Assembly (NCBI GenBank): GCA_964456515.1
Contig: CAYVZP010000002.1
Location: forward strand, 1 to 64,000
From: Azoamicus sp964456515
GTDB lineage: Bacteria; Pseudomonadota; Gammaproteobacteria; UBA6186; Azoamicaceae
Length of the DNA: 64,000 bases
Direction: 5' to 3'
Part shown: piece after piece, positions 35,374 through 45,423 of the stretch
How the letters are laid out: each line of letters starts with the position of its first letter
Position numbering within the stretch: position 1 is the first letter of the stretch
The notes under the pieces: model-generated
Databases searched by the model: none
What the model saw: only the letters and a program-made list of their open reading frames with translations
Told to the model about the DNA's origin: nothing
Position numbers and translations under genes: made by a program

Positions 35374-35964
35374 ATGCAAAGTATTTTTTTTTATATTTTT
35401 GCTAGCATATCTATTTTTTCATCTATATTAGTAGTATTATCTAAAAATACTGTGAAATCTGTTTTATTTTTAATATTATCATTTGTATCAACTGCGTGTT
35501 TATGGATTTTATTAGAAGCAGAATTTTTAGCCATCACTTTAATTTTAGTTTACGTTGGTGCTGTTATGGTTTTATTTTTATTTGTAGTTATGATGATAGA
35601 TCAAGAATTTGAAATTAAAAATATAGGTATATCAGAATACTCACCTATTATAATTTTTACATCAATATCAATGTTAATTGTATTATTATCATTAATGAAT
35701 CCTTATACCTATGGAGCAGATATTATTATACCAGAAATAAAAGGAACTGTTAGCAATGTTAAAATATTAGGCCTATTATTATATAAAAAACATTTATTTG
35801 TTTTTGAAATTGCTGGTTTATTATTATTAGTTGGTATGGTTGCAGCTATAGCAATATCTTTTAGAGGTAAACAAAATAGACTAAATCAAGATGTATCTGT
35901 ACAAATAAATATAAAATCAGAAAACAGAATAAAATTAATTCAAAAAAAAAATGATATATTTTAA
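35374..35964 (+). CDS. nuoJ: NADH-quinone oxidoreductase subunit J
   Basis: A 196-residue membrane subunit with five predicted helices. The conserved helix 3 block EAEFLAITLILVYVGAVMVLFLFVVMM (with the pi-bulge region of the family) is about 49-75. AAAGGAG ribosome-binding site upstream. The C-terminal tail of about 30 residues is charged. Confidence 0.94.
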   Translation: MQSIFFYIFASISIFSSILVVLSKNTVKSVLFLILSFVSTACLWILLEAEFLAITLILVYVGAVMVLFLFVVMMIDQEFEIKNIGISEYSPIIIFTSISMLIVLLSLMNPYTYGADIIIPEIKGTVSNVKILGLLLYKKHLFVFEIAGLLLLVGMVAAIAISFRGKQNRLNQDVSVQINIKSENRIKLIQKKNDIF

Positions 35965-35978
35965 TTTTAAGGATCTTT

Positions 35979-36284
35979 ATGATTGTTTTATCTAATTTTT
36001 TAATGTTTAGTTCTGTGCTATTTGTCATAGGATTAACCGGTATTTTTATTAATAGAAAAAATATTATAATTTTATTAATGTGTATAGAACTTATATTATT
36101 AGCCGTTAATACAAATTTTATAGCTTTTTCTAGATTTCTTGGCGATTATACAGGCCAGGTTTTTGTTTTCTTTATATTAGCTGTTGCAGCAGTTGAAGCT
36201 GCTATAGGTTTAGCTATTTTAGTTATAATTTTTAGAAATCGTGGAACTGTAAGTGTTAGAAGAATGAATATTTTAAAGGGGTAA
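35979..36284 (+). CDS. nuoK: NADH-quinone oxidoreductase subunit K
   Basis: A 101-residue, three-helix subunit with the two membrane glutamates expected (in MCIELILLAVN, about 34-44, and in AVEAAIGLAILV, about 71-82), which belong to the proton path. Starts 14 bases after nuoJ. Confidence 0.95.
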   Translation: MIVLSNFLMFSSVLFVIGLTGIFINRKNIIILLMCIELILLAVNTNFIAFSRFLGDYTGQVFVFFILAVAAVEAAIGLAILVIIFRNRGTVSVRRMNILKG

Positions 36285-36288
36285 TTTT

Positions 36289-38259
36289 GTGGAGTTTTTA
36301 AATACGTATATTTTAATAATAGTTTTTTCTCCATTATTTAGTTCTTTAGTTGTTGGATTAAATTGTAGAATAATAAATAACAAATTTGCACATTTTATAA
36401 CTATTTTTATGATGTTTGTATCAAGTATATTATCATTAAAAGTATTATATATGTATTCATTTCAAAATATTCAAATATTTGAAACAACATTATATACTTG
36501 GGGTAATGTTTGCGACGTAAAATTTGAAATAGGTTTTTTAATAGATAGACTAACAGCAATTATGTTATTTGTTGTTTCATTCATTTCTTTATTAATTCAT
36601 ATATATACTATTGGCTATATGACAGGTGATACTGGTTATAATAGATTCTTTTCATATATTTCATTTTTTACATTTGCTATGTTAATGTTGGTGTCATCAA
36701 ATAATTTCATTCAATTGTTTTTTGGCTGGGAAGCTGTTGGGCTAGCATCATATTTATTAATAGGATTTTGGTTTAACAGAGAAACAGCAATCGTTGCTAA
36801 TATGAAAGCTTTTATTGTAAACAGAATTGGCGATCTAGGATTTTTACTTGGAATAGCTGCAATTTTTTGTTGTTTTGGAACATTCAATTACAAAGAAGTA
36901 TTTGACAATGTAAATAAACTAATTATTGATAATTCAAATTTATTAAATACATTTTCATACTTCGATTCAGTCTCAGCTGTTACATTTATTTCCATCTGTC
37001 TATTTATTGGTGCAATGGGCAAATCTGCACAAATACCATTACATATATGGTTACCTGATTCAATGGAAGGACCAACTCCAATATCTGCTTTAATTCATGC
37101 AGCAACCATGGTTACCGCCGGAATATTTATGGTTTCAAGAATGTCTCCAATCTTTGAATATTCACAAACAGCATTAATATTCATTTTATTTATTGGAACA
37201 ATAACATGTTTTTTTATGGGGTTGTTAGGCATTGTACAAAATGATATTAAAAGAGTTGTTGCATATTCTACATTATCTCAATTAGGTTTAATGGTTGCAG
37301 CATTAGGTGTATCCGCTTATTCTGCCGCCATGTTTCATTTAATTACACACGCATTTTTTAAAGCCTTGCTTTTCCTAGGAGCTGGATCAGTTATAGTAGC
37401 TTTACATCATGAACAAGATATACGTAAAATGGGCGGTTTAAAAAAATATATGCCTATAACATATTATACTATGTTAATAGGTAGTTTAGCTTTATGTGGT
37501 TTTCCTGGATTCTCCGGTTTTTTTTCAAAAGATTTAATTATTGAATCAATTAAATTATCAACATTACCATATTCAAATATTGCTTATTATTTTTTAATAA
37601 CAGCTATATTTTTTACATCATTTTATTCATTTCGAATGTTTCTGTTAGTTTTTCATACTAATAATAGACTTGATAAAAAACTTGGTGTAATAAAAGAATG
37701 CTCATGGGTTATTACACTTCCACTTGTATTTTTAGCATTTTTTGCCTTATTTTCTGGATGGATGTTATTTGATTATATAATCAATGGTTATTTTAGTTTA
37801 TCAATCTTTGTTAAAGATCTCGATTTTTTAAATAGAATTTTAAATGATTTACATAATAGTAAACATTTATTTTTTCATGGATTTACAGCACCAACATTTT
37901 TAATTAGTATATCTGGAATGTTAAGTGCCTGGTATTTATATTCTATTAATATTAAACTTACTGATAAAATAAAACAAAAATTAAATTTAATATATATCAT
38001 ATTAATTCATAAATATGGATTTGATACATTTAATCAATATATTTTAGCTAATAGTGTAAAATTTTGTGGTAAAATTTTATGGAAAATTGGCGATGTTTTT
38101 TTAATAGATAAATTAATTGTTAATGGTATTCCATTAATGTTTAAATATTTATCTAAATTTATGCGAAACATACAAACAGGAAGATTATATAATTATGTTT
38201 ATATAATGATAACTGGTTTTGTATTATTATTATTCGCTTTATCATCTAATGTAACGTAA
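36289..38259 (+). CDS. nuoL: NADH-quinone oxidoreductase subunit L
   Basis: Distal antiporter-like proton pump, 656 residues with about 16 helices. Motifs: FFGWEAVGLASYLLIGFW with the pump Glu, AFIVNRIGDLGF, GAMGKSAQIPLHIWLPDSMEGPTPISALIHAATMVTAGIF with the pump Lys, and QNDIKRVVAYSTLSQLG. The long lateral helix region at the C-terminus is present. GTG start four bases after nuoK. Confidence 0.96.
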   Translation: MEFLNTYILIIVFSPLFSSLVVGLNCRIINNKFAHFITIFMMFVSSILSLKVLYMYSFQNIQIFETTLYTWGNVCDVKFEIGFLIDRLTAIMLFVVSFISLLIHIYTIGYMTGDTGYNRFFSYISFFTFAMLMLVSSNNFIQLFFGWEAVGLASYLLIGFWFNRETAIVANMKAFIVNRIGDLGFLLGIAAIFCCFGTFNYKEVFDNVNKLIIDNSNLLNTFSYFDSVSAVTFISICLFIGAMGKSAQIPLHIWLPDSMEGPTPISALIHAATMVTAGIFMVSRMSPIFEYSQTALIFILFIGTITCFFMGLLGIVQNDIKRVVAYSTLSQLGLMVAALGVSAYSAAMFHLITHAFFKALLFLGAGSVIVALHHEQDIRKMGGLKKYMPITYYTMLIGSLALCGFPGFSGFFSKDLIIESIKLSTLPYSNIAYYFLITAIFFTSFYSFRMFLLVFHTNNRLDKKLGVIKECSWVITLPLVFLAFFALFSGWMLFDYIINGYFSLSIFVKDLDFLNRILNDLHNSKHLFFHGFTAPTFLISISGMLSAWYLYSINIKLTDKIKQKLNLIYIILIHKYGFDTFNQYILANSVKFCGKILWKIGDVFLIDKLIVNGIPLMFKYLSKFMRNIQTGRLYNYVYIMITGFVLLLFALSSNVT

Positions 38260-38277
38260 ACAATTTTGGAAAATAGT

Positions 38278-39816
38278 ATGTTTTTAAATATACCTTTATT
38301 AAGTTTTATAATTTGGTTACCAATTATTATTGGATGTTTAATGTTAATTTTTAACAATGATAAAAAAAAATTTATTGCTAAAAATTTTTCTTTAATAACA
38401 TCCATTTTTTCATTGTATTTATGTTATTTATTATATTTAGAATTCAAGCCAGGGTTATGGGAAATGCAATTACTTGAAAATAAAGCATGGATATCAAATC
38501 TAGGTATATTTTATACCTTAGGTATTGATGGCATTTCCATGCCATTAATTATATTAACATGTTTAATGACATTTATTGTTATAATTTTCTCCTATAATTC
38601 TATTAATAAATATGTTAATCAATATAATGCTTATTTTTTAATAATGCAAGGATTAGTATGTGGAGTGTTTGCCTCACTGGATTCTATTTTATTTTACGTA
38701 TTTTTTGAATCAATGTTAATTCCAATGTTTTTAATAATTGGCATATGGGGTGGGGTTAACAGAATTTATGCTACAATTAAATTCTTTATTTATACATTCC
38801 TTGGTTCAGTGTTTTTTTTAATATCATTAATTTATTTACATTATGTATTATATTTTAATAGCGGTGAAATAACATTTTCTATATTAAAATTTCAATCTAT
38901 TTATTTATCTATTAGTCAACAAAAAATTTTATTTTGGGGAATGTTATTTACATTTGCAATAAAAGTACCTATGTGGCCAGTTCATACATGGTTACCTGAT
39001 GCACATGTTGAAGCACCTACTGGTGGATCTATAATATTAGCAGCAATAACTTTAAAAGTTGGTGGATATGGCATAATTAGATTTTTATTACCAATTGTTC
39101 CAGATGGTTGTTTAATATTTTCAGATATTATTATTATTTTATCATTTATAGCAATAGTTTATATAGGGTTAGTTGCAATTGTTCAACAAGATATAAAAAA
39201 ATTGATTGCATATTCATCCATTTCACACATGGGTTTTGTAACATTAGGATGTTTTTTAGTTTTTTCATTTAATTTTAATTCTGAATACTTTAGAGAAGCA
39301 ATTATAGGCGTTGAAGGCGCAATGATGCAAATGATATCACACGGATTTGTTTCAGGCGCTATGTTTTTATGTGTTGGCATTTTATATAATAGATTACACA
39401 CAAAATTAATTGCTAAATATGGTGGAGTTGCTCATAAGATGCCAGTTTTTGCATCATTATTTATGATTTTTATTATGGCTAACTCTGGACTGCCCGGAAC
39501 ATCTGGTTTTGTCGGAGAATTATTAATAATACTAACAGCATTTAAAGTAAATTATCTATATGCTTTTTTTGCAGGATTAACATTAATTTTAGGCGCAACA
39601 TACAATTTATGGATGTATAAAAGAGTAATTTTTGGGAAAATTATTAATTCTGATATATTTAAACTAACTGATGTAATATGGCATGAAAAATATCCTTTAT
39701 TTTTATTAGCTTTTTTAATTATTCTTTTTGGTATATGGCCAGCACCACTTTTGGATTTAATACATCCATCTATTGAACATTTAGTTTATCAAATAATGCA
39801 ATCAAAAGTTTTTTAG
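38278..39816 (+). CDS. nuoM: NADH-quinone oxidoreductase subunit M
   Basis: Second antiporter-like pump, 512 residues from the ATG at 38278. Motifs: FFESMLIPMFLIIGIWGG with the pump Glu, AIKVPMWPVHTWLPDAHVEAPTGGSIILAAITLKVGGYG, and QQDIKKLIAYSSISHMGFV. A TTG at 38266 in the same frame is possible, but a GGA-type site better fits the ATG. Confidence 0.95.
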   Translation: MFLNIPLLSFIIWLPIIIGCLMLIFNNDKKKFIAKNFSLITSIFSLYLCYLLYLEFKPGLWEMQLLENKAWISNLGIFYTLGIDGISMPLIILTCLMTFIVIIFSYNSINKYVNQYNAYFLIMQGLVCGVFASLDSILFYVFFESMLIPMFLIIGIWGGVNRIYATIKFFIYTFLGSVFFLISLIYLHYVLYFNSGEITFSILKFQSIYLSISQQKILFWGMLFTFAIKVPMWPVHTWLPDAHVEAPTGGSIILAAITLKVGGYGIIRFLLPIVPDGCLIFSDIIIILSFIAIVYIGLVAIVQQDIKKLIAYSSISHMGFVTLGCFLVFSFNFNSEYFREAIIGVEGAMMQMISHGFVSGAMFLCVGILYNRLHTKLIAKYGGVAHKMPVFASLFMIFIMANSGLPGTSGFVGELLIILTAFKVNYLYAFFAGLTLILGATYNLWMYKRVIFGKIINSDIFKLTDVIWHEKYPLFLLAFLIILFGIWPAPLLDLIHPSIEHLVYQIMQSKVF

Positions 39817-39826
39817 GTATTTAAAT

Positions 39827-41251
39827 ATGTATACTGGATTAATTGTAATGTTACCAGAAATAATAATTTCTGTGATGGCATGTTTTATTTTAATTTTAGA
39901 TTTATTTATATCTAAAGCTAAAAAAAATATTATTTATTATTTGTCACAAATAACTATATTAAGTGTTATATTTATATCTTTTTATTTAATCACCACACCA
40001 CGTTGCACACTGTTTTATGGAGCATTTGTTTCTGATTTTTATAGCGTATTATTTAAATTTATAATAGCAATTGGTGGTTTTTGTATATTTTTATATTCTA
40101 AAGAATATCTTAAATATATTGATTTATTTAAAGGTGAATATTTTGTTTTATGTTTACTATCAATATTAGGCATGATGATCATGGTATCCAGCGGTACTTT
40201 CTTAACATTATATTTAGGCTTAGAATTGCTATCATTACCCTTATATTCATTAATAATCATGAATAAAAGTGCCGTTTCATCTGAAGCATCAATGAAATAT
40301 TTTATAATGGGATCTATAGCATCCGGCATTTTTTTATTTGGAGTATCTTTGGTTTATGGTATGACCGGTACAATAGATTTTAAATTAATAAATCAAATTA
40401 TTATAAACGAAGAAGTGTTTTCTAATATAACTTTACAATATGGTTTAGCTTTTATTATTGCAGGATTAGTATTTAAATTTGGCGCAGTGCCATTTCATAT
40501 GTGGGTTCCTGATGTATATGAAGGATCACCAATTACAATAACAATGTTTATAGGCACAATTCCAAAAATCGCTGCCCTAGGAATGGCTTATAGATTAATT
40601 ATAGATACATTTTCAGTATTAAATACAGAATTAGAATTCTTATTTATAACTATTGGTACTATATCATTATTCTTAGGTAATATTTTTGCATTATCTCAAA
40701 TAAATATAAAAAGATTACTTGGATATTCTGCTATAGCACATGTTGGTTTTATTTTTTGTGGTTTAGCAGCATCTGATGTTAGTGATTTTGGACCAATAAC
40801 ATTTTACGTCTCTATTTATATTTTATCATCACTTGGAGCCTTTGCTATAATTATTGCATTAAGTTCTAAAGAAAAAGAAGCAAATTTAATAACAGATTTA
40901 AATGGACTTGGATTATCTTATCCTGTAATGGGTATTATGATGATGTTATTTCTATTATCTTTAGCTGGAATTCCGCCTACAGCTGGATTTTTTGCAAAAT
41001 TTTTTGTAATTAAAAGCTTAATATCATATGGATTTTTTGAATTAGCATTATTTGTAGTATTAATGTCAGTTATTGCTTCATATTATTATTTGAAAATTAT
41101 TAAAACAATGTTTTTTGAACAAATATATACAAATATTAAAATAAATGGAATGTCTAAATTAGGGTTATGTTTTATTTTAATTAATGGTGGATTAATTTTA
41201 TTTATTGGCATTTTTCCTGACATGTTTTTAAAAATATGTTCTATTCCTTAA
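39827..41251 (+). CDS. nuoN: NADH-quinone oxidoreductase subunit N
   Basis: Third antiporter-like pump, 474 residues. Motifs: LGLELLSLPLYSLI with the pump Glu, FKFGAVPFHMWVPDVYEGSPITITMFIGTIPKIAALGM, and INIKRLLGYSAIAHVGF. It closes the operon, so all 14 core subunits are present in the canonical order with no inserted genes. Confidence 0.96.
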   Translation: MYTGLIVMLPEIIISVMACFILILDLFISKAKKNIIYYLSQITILSVIFISFYLITTPRCTLFYGAFVSDFYSVLFKFIIAIGGFCIFLYSKEYLKYIDLFKGEYFVLCLLSILGMMIMVSSGTFLTLYLGLELLSLPLYSLIIMNKSAVSSEASMKYFIMGSIASGIFLFGVSLVYGMTGTIDFKLINQIIINEEVFSNITLQYGLAFIIAGLVFKFGAVPFHMWVPDVYEGSPITITMFIGTIPKIAALGMAYRLIIDTFSVLNTELEFLFITIGTISLFLGNIFALSQINIKRLLGYSAIAHVGFIFCGLAASDVSDFGPITFYVSIYILSSLGAFAIIIALSSKEKEANLITDLNGLGLSYPVMGIMMMLFLLSLAGIPPTAGFFAKFFVIKSLISYGFFELALFVVLMSVIASYYYLKIIKTMFFEQIYTNIKINGMSKLGLCFILINGGLILFIGIFPDMFLKICSIP

Positions 41252-41319
41252 TGTAATATACTATATGTATATTTATAAAAAAATAAAACATATATATAAA
41301 AATAATTAACATTTTAAAT

Positions 41320-41359
41320 AAATAGATATATTATTATATTTATATTAATATATCTATTT
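41320..41359. terminator. 14-bp hairpin with T tract ending the nuo operon (convergent with rpoC)
   Basis: Arms 41320-41333 and 41346-41359 are exact reverse complements (14 bp, 12-base loop), and the plus strand continues as a T run to 41362, fitting a rho-independent terminator for nuoN. Each arm contains one G-C pair. The 124-base convergent interval 41252-41375 holds no gene. Confidence 0.6.
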
Positions 41360-41375
41360 TTTATAATAATTTATT

Positions 41376-44300
41376 TTAATACATTTTTTTTTTATAAAAA
41401 CCCGTTCCCGCTGGTATTAATTTACCAACAATTACATTTTCCTTTAACCCAATTAATCTATCTTTTTTTTCATTTATTGCTGCATCTATTAAAATCTTAG
41501 TTGTTTCTTGAAAAGATGCTGCAGAAATAAATGACTCTGTTGTTAATGATGATTTCGTTATACCTAATAATATTTGTTTATATGTAATTAGTTTTTTATT
41601 TTTTTCAATTAATTGCATATTAATTTTATTAATTTTATTTATATTTTCCTGATCTTTTATTATTAAATTACTATCACCAGGTGATAAAATTATTCCTTTT
41701 TTTAACATTTGTTTAATTATTATTTCAATATGTTTTTCATTTATACTTACACCCTGCATTTTATATATATCTAACACATTTAATTTAATATATTCAGTTA
41801 ATTCATTAACCCCAAGTATATTTAATATATCATGTAAATTATACTCACCATCTACCAACACCTCACCTTTACCTATTATTTCATCTTCAAATACATTTGG
41901 AGTTTGCCAACTTGGTATTATAATTTCATGTTTTATTTTATCTATTGTTTCTATAATAATAATTGTTTTACCCTTTTTTGCTTTATTGAATGAAATTTTA
42001 CCAGTTGCAGTTGCTAAAACAGCTGAATTTTTAGGATTTCTTGCCTCAAATATATCAGCCACACGTGGCAATCCGCCTGTTATATCTTTAGTTTTAATTG
42101 CCTCTCTTGGTATTTTAGCAATAACATCACCTTGATTAATTAATTGTTTATTACCAATTGTTAATATTGTTCCAGGTAATAAAAAATAATTTATAAATGC
42201 ACCTACATCATTATTACCATGTTTATTAATTATTCTAATACATGGTTTTGTCTCATCATTTAAATCTTTTTTTTTATCAATCTCAATTACTCTTAAAATT
42301 GACAACCCTGTTACTTTATCAGTTTCTTTTTTAACAGTAAAATTAACAACTAAATTTAAATAATTAACAGACCCATCAATTTCTGATATAATTGGATAAT
42401 TATGTGGATCCCATTGTGATATAATTTTTCCAGTTTTAATATATACTCTATTTTTAACAATTACAGATGCTCCATAAGGAATTTTATGATATTCTTTTTC
42501 TTTATCATTTTTATCTACAATTTTAATTATACCAGCATGTGATACTGAAATCATTTTACCACTGCGTGCATGCTTTACAGTTTTTAAATTTTTATAACTA
42601 ATTCTTCCAGACGATTTAGCTTGAACACAACTTTTTAAACTTGTTTTAGAGGCTGCGCCACCTAAATGAAATGTTCTCATAGTTAATTGAGTTCCTGGCT
42701 CGCCAATTGATTGCGCTGCAATAGTACCAACAGCTTCTGCTATATTTACTAAATTACCAGTACTTAAATCCATGCCATAACATTTTACACAAATACCTTT
42801 ATATAATTTACATTTTATTACTGATCTTACTTTAATTTGTTCTATATTTAATTGATTCAAAATACGCATTTTTTCTTTACATATAAGCGAAAATTTCTTT
42901 ATTACAATATTTTGTTTATCATCTAAAATATCATCTTGTATTATTCTACCATACACTCTTTGTGATAATGCTTCCAATACAGTTCCGCCTTCTATAATTG
43001 GCTTAATAAATAAACCATCATCAGTTTTACAATCATATGCTGTAATTACAAGATCTTGTGCAACATCAACTAATCTGCGTGTTAAATATCCTGAATTAGC
43101 TGTTTTTAAAGCTGTGTCAGCCAAACCTTTTCTCGCTCCATGCGCTGAAATAAAATACTCTAATATATTTAAACCTTCCTTAAAGTTAGCTATAATAGGT
43201 GTTTCTATTATAGATCCATCTGGCTTAGCCATCAAACCCCTCATTCCTGCCAATTGCCTGATTTGAGTAGGCGACCCTCTAGCCCCTGATCTTGCCATCA
43301 TATAAATTGGATTAAAAGACTCTTTTATAATAAGAACATTATTTTCAGTAATTATTTTTTTTACTGATATTATTTTCATTAAATCTTTTGTTATTATTTC
43401 ACTTGATCTTGACCATATATCAATTATTTTATTATGTTTCTCTTCTTTGGTTATTAATCCTAAAGAATAATGCTCTTCTATTTTTTTCACATGCATCATA
43501 GATACTTTAATTAATGCTGGTTTTGTATCTGGTATTTCAACATCATCTATTCCAATTGAAATGCCAGATTGTGTTGCATATTTAAAACCACACGTTTTAA
43601 GTTTATCTAACAACAATATAGTTTTATCTACACCTAATTTAACATAACAATCTGAAATTAAATCAGAGATGTCTTTTTTTATAATTATTTTATTTATATT
43701 AAATGTTAAACCACTAGGTATTAATCTATTAAGTATTATTTTACCTAAAGTAATTTTTATTATTTTATTTTTAATTTTTAATTTTACTATATCATTAATA
43801 TTTATTAAATTTATTTCATAAGCTTTTTCAACATCATTTGTACTTTTAAAATAATATGTTTCTTGTATTTTTTTTGTTTTAGATAAATAATGTAATCCTA
43901 AAATAATATCATGTGATGGAACAATCACAGGATCACCATTTGAAGGTGACAATATATTATTTGTTGCCATCATAAGAATCTTAGCTTCTATTTGAGCTTC
44001 CAGTGTCAATGGAATATGTATTGCCATTTGATCGCCATCAAAATCAGCATTAAAAGCAGAACATACTAATGGATGCAATTGTATTGTTTTACTATTTATT
44101 AATTTAGGTTCAAAAGCCTGTATTCCTAATCTATGTAGTGTTGGTGCTCTATTTAATAATATTGGATGTTGTTTAATAATTTCTTCTAAAATTTGCCATA
44201 TTTGCTCACTTTGTTTATCAATAATTTTCTTTGATTTTTTTATTGTTGTTGACAATTTACGTTTTTGTAATTCATGAAAAATAAATGGTTTAAATAATTC

Positions 44301-45422
44301 TAATGCCAATTGTTTTGGTATTCCACATTCATTTAATTTTAATTGCGGACCTACAACAATAATAGATCTACCAGAATAATCAACACGTTTACCCAATAAA
44401 TTTTGTCTAAAACGACCATACTTTCCTTTTATCATATCTGCTAAAGATTTTAACGGACGTTTATTAAAACCATTTATTGGCTTACTTTTTTTATTATTAT
44501 CTAACAATGCATCAACAGCTTCCTGCAACATTCTTTTTTCATTACGTATTATTATTTCTGGTGCATTTAAATTAATTAATTTTTTTAATCTATTATTTCT
44601 ATTTACAACTCTTCTATATAAATCGTTAAGATCGGATGACGCAAAACGCCCTCCATCTAATGGAACAAGTGGTCTTAAATCTGGCGGCAAAATAGGTAAA
44701 ATTGTTAACATCATCCATTCAGGTCTGTTATTAGATTTTATAAAAGATGTAATTACTTTTAATCTACGTAATAATTTATTAAATTTAGTTTCAGATTTTG
44801 TTTTACTTATTTCTTCTTTAATAACATTTGATTCTAAAGATAAATTTATATTTTTAAGCAATGTATGTATAGCATCGCCACCGGTTTTAATTTTAAACTC
44901 ATCACCATATTCTTTTAATGTTTTAATATAATCATCTTCATTTAATATTTGATTATCTTCCAACAAAGTTGCTCCAGAACTTGATGTAATATATTCTTCA
45001 AAATATAATATTTTCTCTACATTTTTTAGTGTCATATTTAAAATCAAACTAATTTTAGATGGTAATGATTTTAAAAACCAAATATGTGCAACAGGCGTTG
45101 CGAGAGCAACATGTCCCATTCTACCTCTACGTACTTTAGATAACGTTACTTCAACACCACATTTTTCACAAATCACGCCTCTATGTTTTAATTTTTTATA
45201 TTTACCACATAAACATTCATAATTTTTTGTTGGACCAAAAATTTTTGCACAAAACAAACCATCACGCTCTGCCTTAAATGTTCTATAATTTATTGTTTCT
45301 GGCTTTTTCACCTCACCATAAGAAATTGATAAAATTTTTTCTGGTGATAATAAACTTATTCTTACAATGTTAAAGTTTACAGTATCTGATTGTTTTTTTA
45401 ATATTTTTAATATATCTTTCAA
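41376..45422 (-). CDS. rpoC: RNA polymerase subunit beta'
   Basis: A 1348-residue beta' subunit (E. coli 1407). The N-terminal zinc site is CLCGKYKKLKHRGVICEKCGVEV. The active-site Mg loop is AFNADFDGDQMAIHIPL, preceded by HPILLNRAPTLHRLGIQAFEP. The trigger loop region carries MARSGARGSPTQIRQLAGMRGLMAKPDGSIIETPI, and the second zinc site has CVKCYGMDLS. The slightly reduced length reflects trimmed lineage-specific inserts. It follows rpoB after one base. Confidence 0.98.
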   Translation of the reverse strand: MKDILKILKKQSDTVNFNIVRISLLSPEKILSISYGEVKKPETINYRTFKAERDGLFCAKIFGPTKNYECLCGKYKKLKHRGVICEKCGVEVTLSKVRRGRMGHVALATPVAHIWFLKSLPSKISLILNMTLKNVEKILYFEEYITSSSGATLLEDNQILNEDDYIKTLKEYGDEFKIKTGGDAIHTLLKNINLSLESNVIKEEISKTKSETKFNKLLRRLKVITSFIKSNNRPEWMMLTILPILPPDLRPLVPLDGGRFASSDLNDLYRRVVNRNNRLKKLINLNAPEIIIRNEKRMLQEAVDALLDNNKKSKPINGFNKRPLKSLADMIKGKYGRFRQNLLGKRVDYSGRSIIVVGPQLKLNECGIPKQLALELFKPFIFHELQKRKLSTTIKKSKKIIDKQSEQIWQILEEIIKQHPILLNRAPTLHRLGIQAFEPKLINSKTIQLHPLVCSAFNADFDGDQMAIHIPLTLEAQIEAKILMMATNNILSPSNGDPVIVPSHDIILGLHYLSKTKKIQETYYFKSTNDVEKAYEINLININDIVKLKIKNKIIKITLGKIILNRLIPSGLTFNINKIIIKKDISDLISDCYVKLGVDKTILLLDKLKTCGFKYATQSGISIGIDDVEIPDTKPALIKVSMMHVKKIEEHYSLGLITKEEKHNKIIDIWSRSSEIITKDLMKIISVKKIITENNVLIIKESFNPIYMMARSGARGSPTQIRQLAGMRGLMAKPDGSIIETPIIANFKEGLNILEYFISAHGARKGLADTALKTANSGYLTRRLVDVAQDLVITAYDCKTDDGLFIKPIIEGGTVLEALSQRVYGRIIQDDILDDKQNIVIKKFSLICKEKMRILNQLNIEQIKVRSVIKCKLYKGICVKCYGMDLSTGNLVNIAEAVGTIAAQSIGEPGTQLTMRTFHLGGAASKTSLKSCVQAKSSGRISYKNLKTVKHARSGKMISVSHAGIIKIVDKNDKEKEYHKIPYGASVIVKNRVYIKTGKIISQWDPHNYPIISEIDGSVNYLNLVVNFTVKKETDKVTGLSILRVIEIDKKKDLNDETKPCIRIINKHGNNDVGAFINYFLLPGTILTIGNKQLINQGDVIAKIPREAIKTKDITGGLPRVADIFEARNPKNSAVLATATGKISFNKAKKGKTIIIIETIDKIKHEIIIPSWQTPNVFEDEIIGKGEVLVDGEYNLHDILNILGVNELTEYIKLNVLDIYKMQGVSINEKHIEIIIKQMLKKGIILSPGDSNLIIKDQENINKINKINMQLIEKNKKLITYKQILLGITKSSLTTESFISAASFQETTKILIDAAINEKKDRLIGLKENVIVGKLIPAGTGFYKKKMY

Positions 45423-45423
45423 T

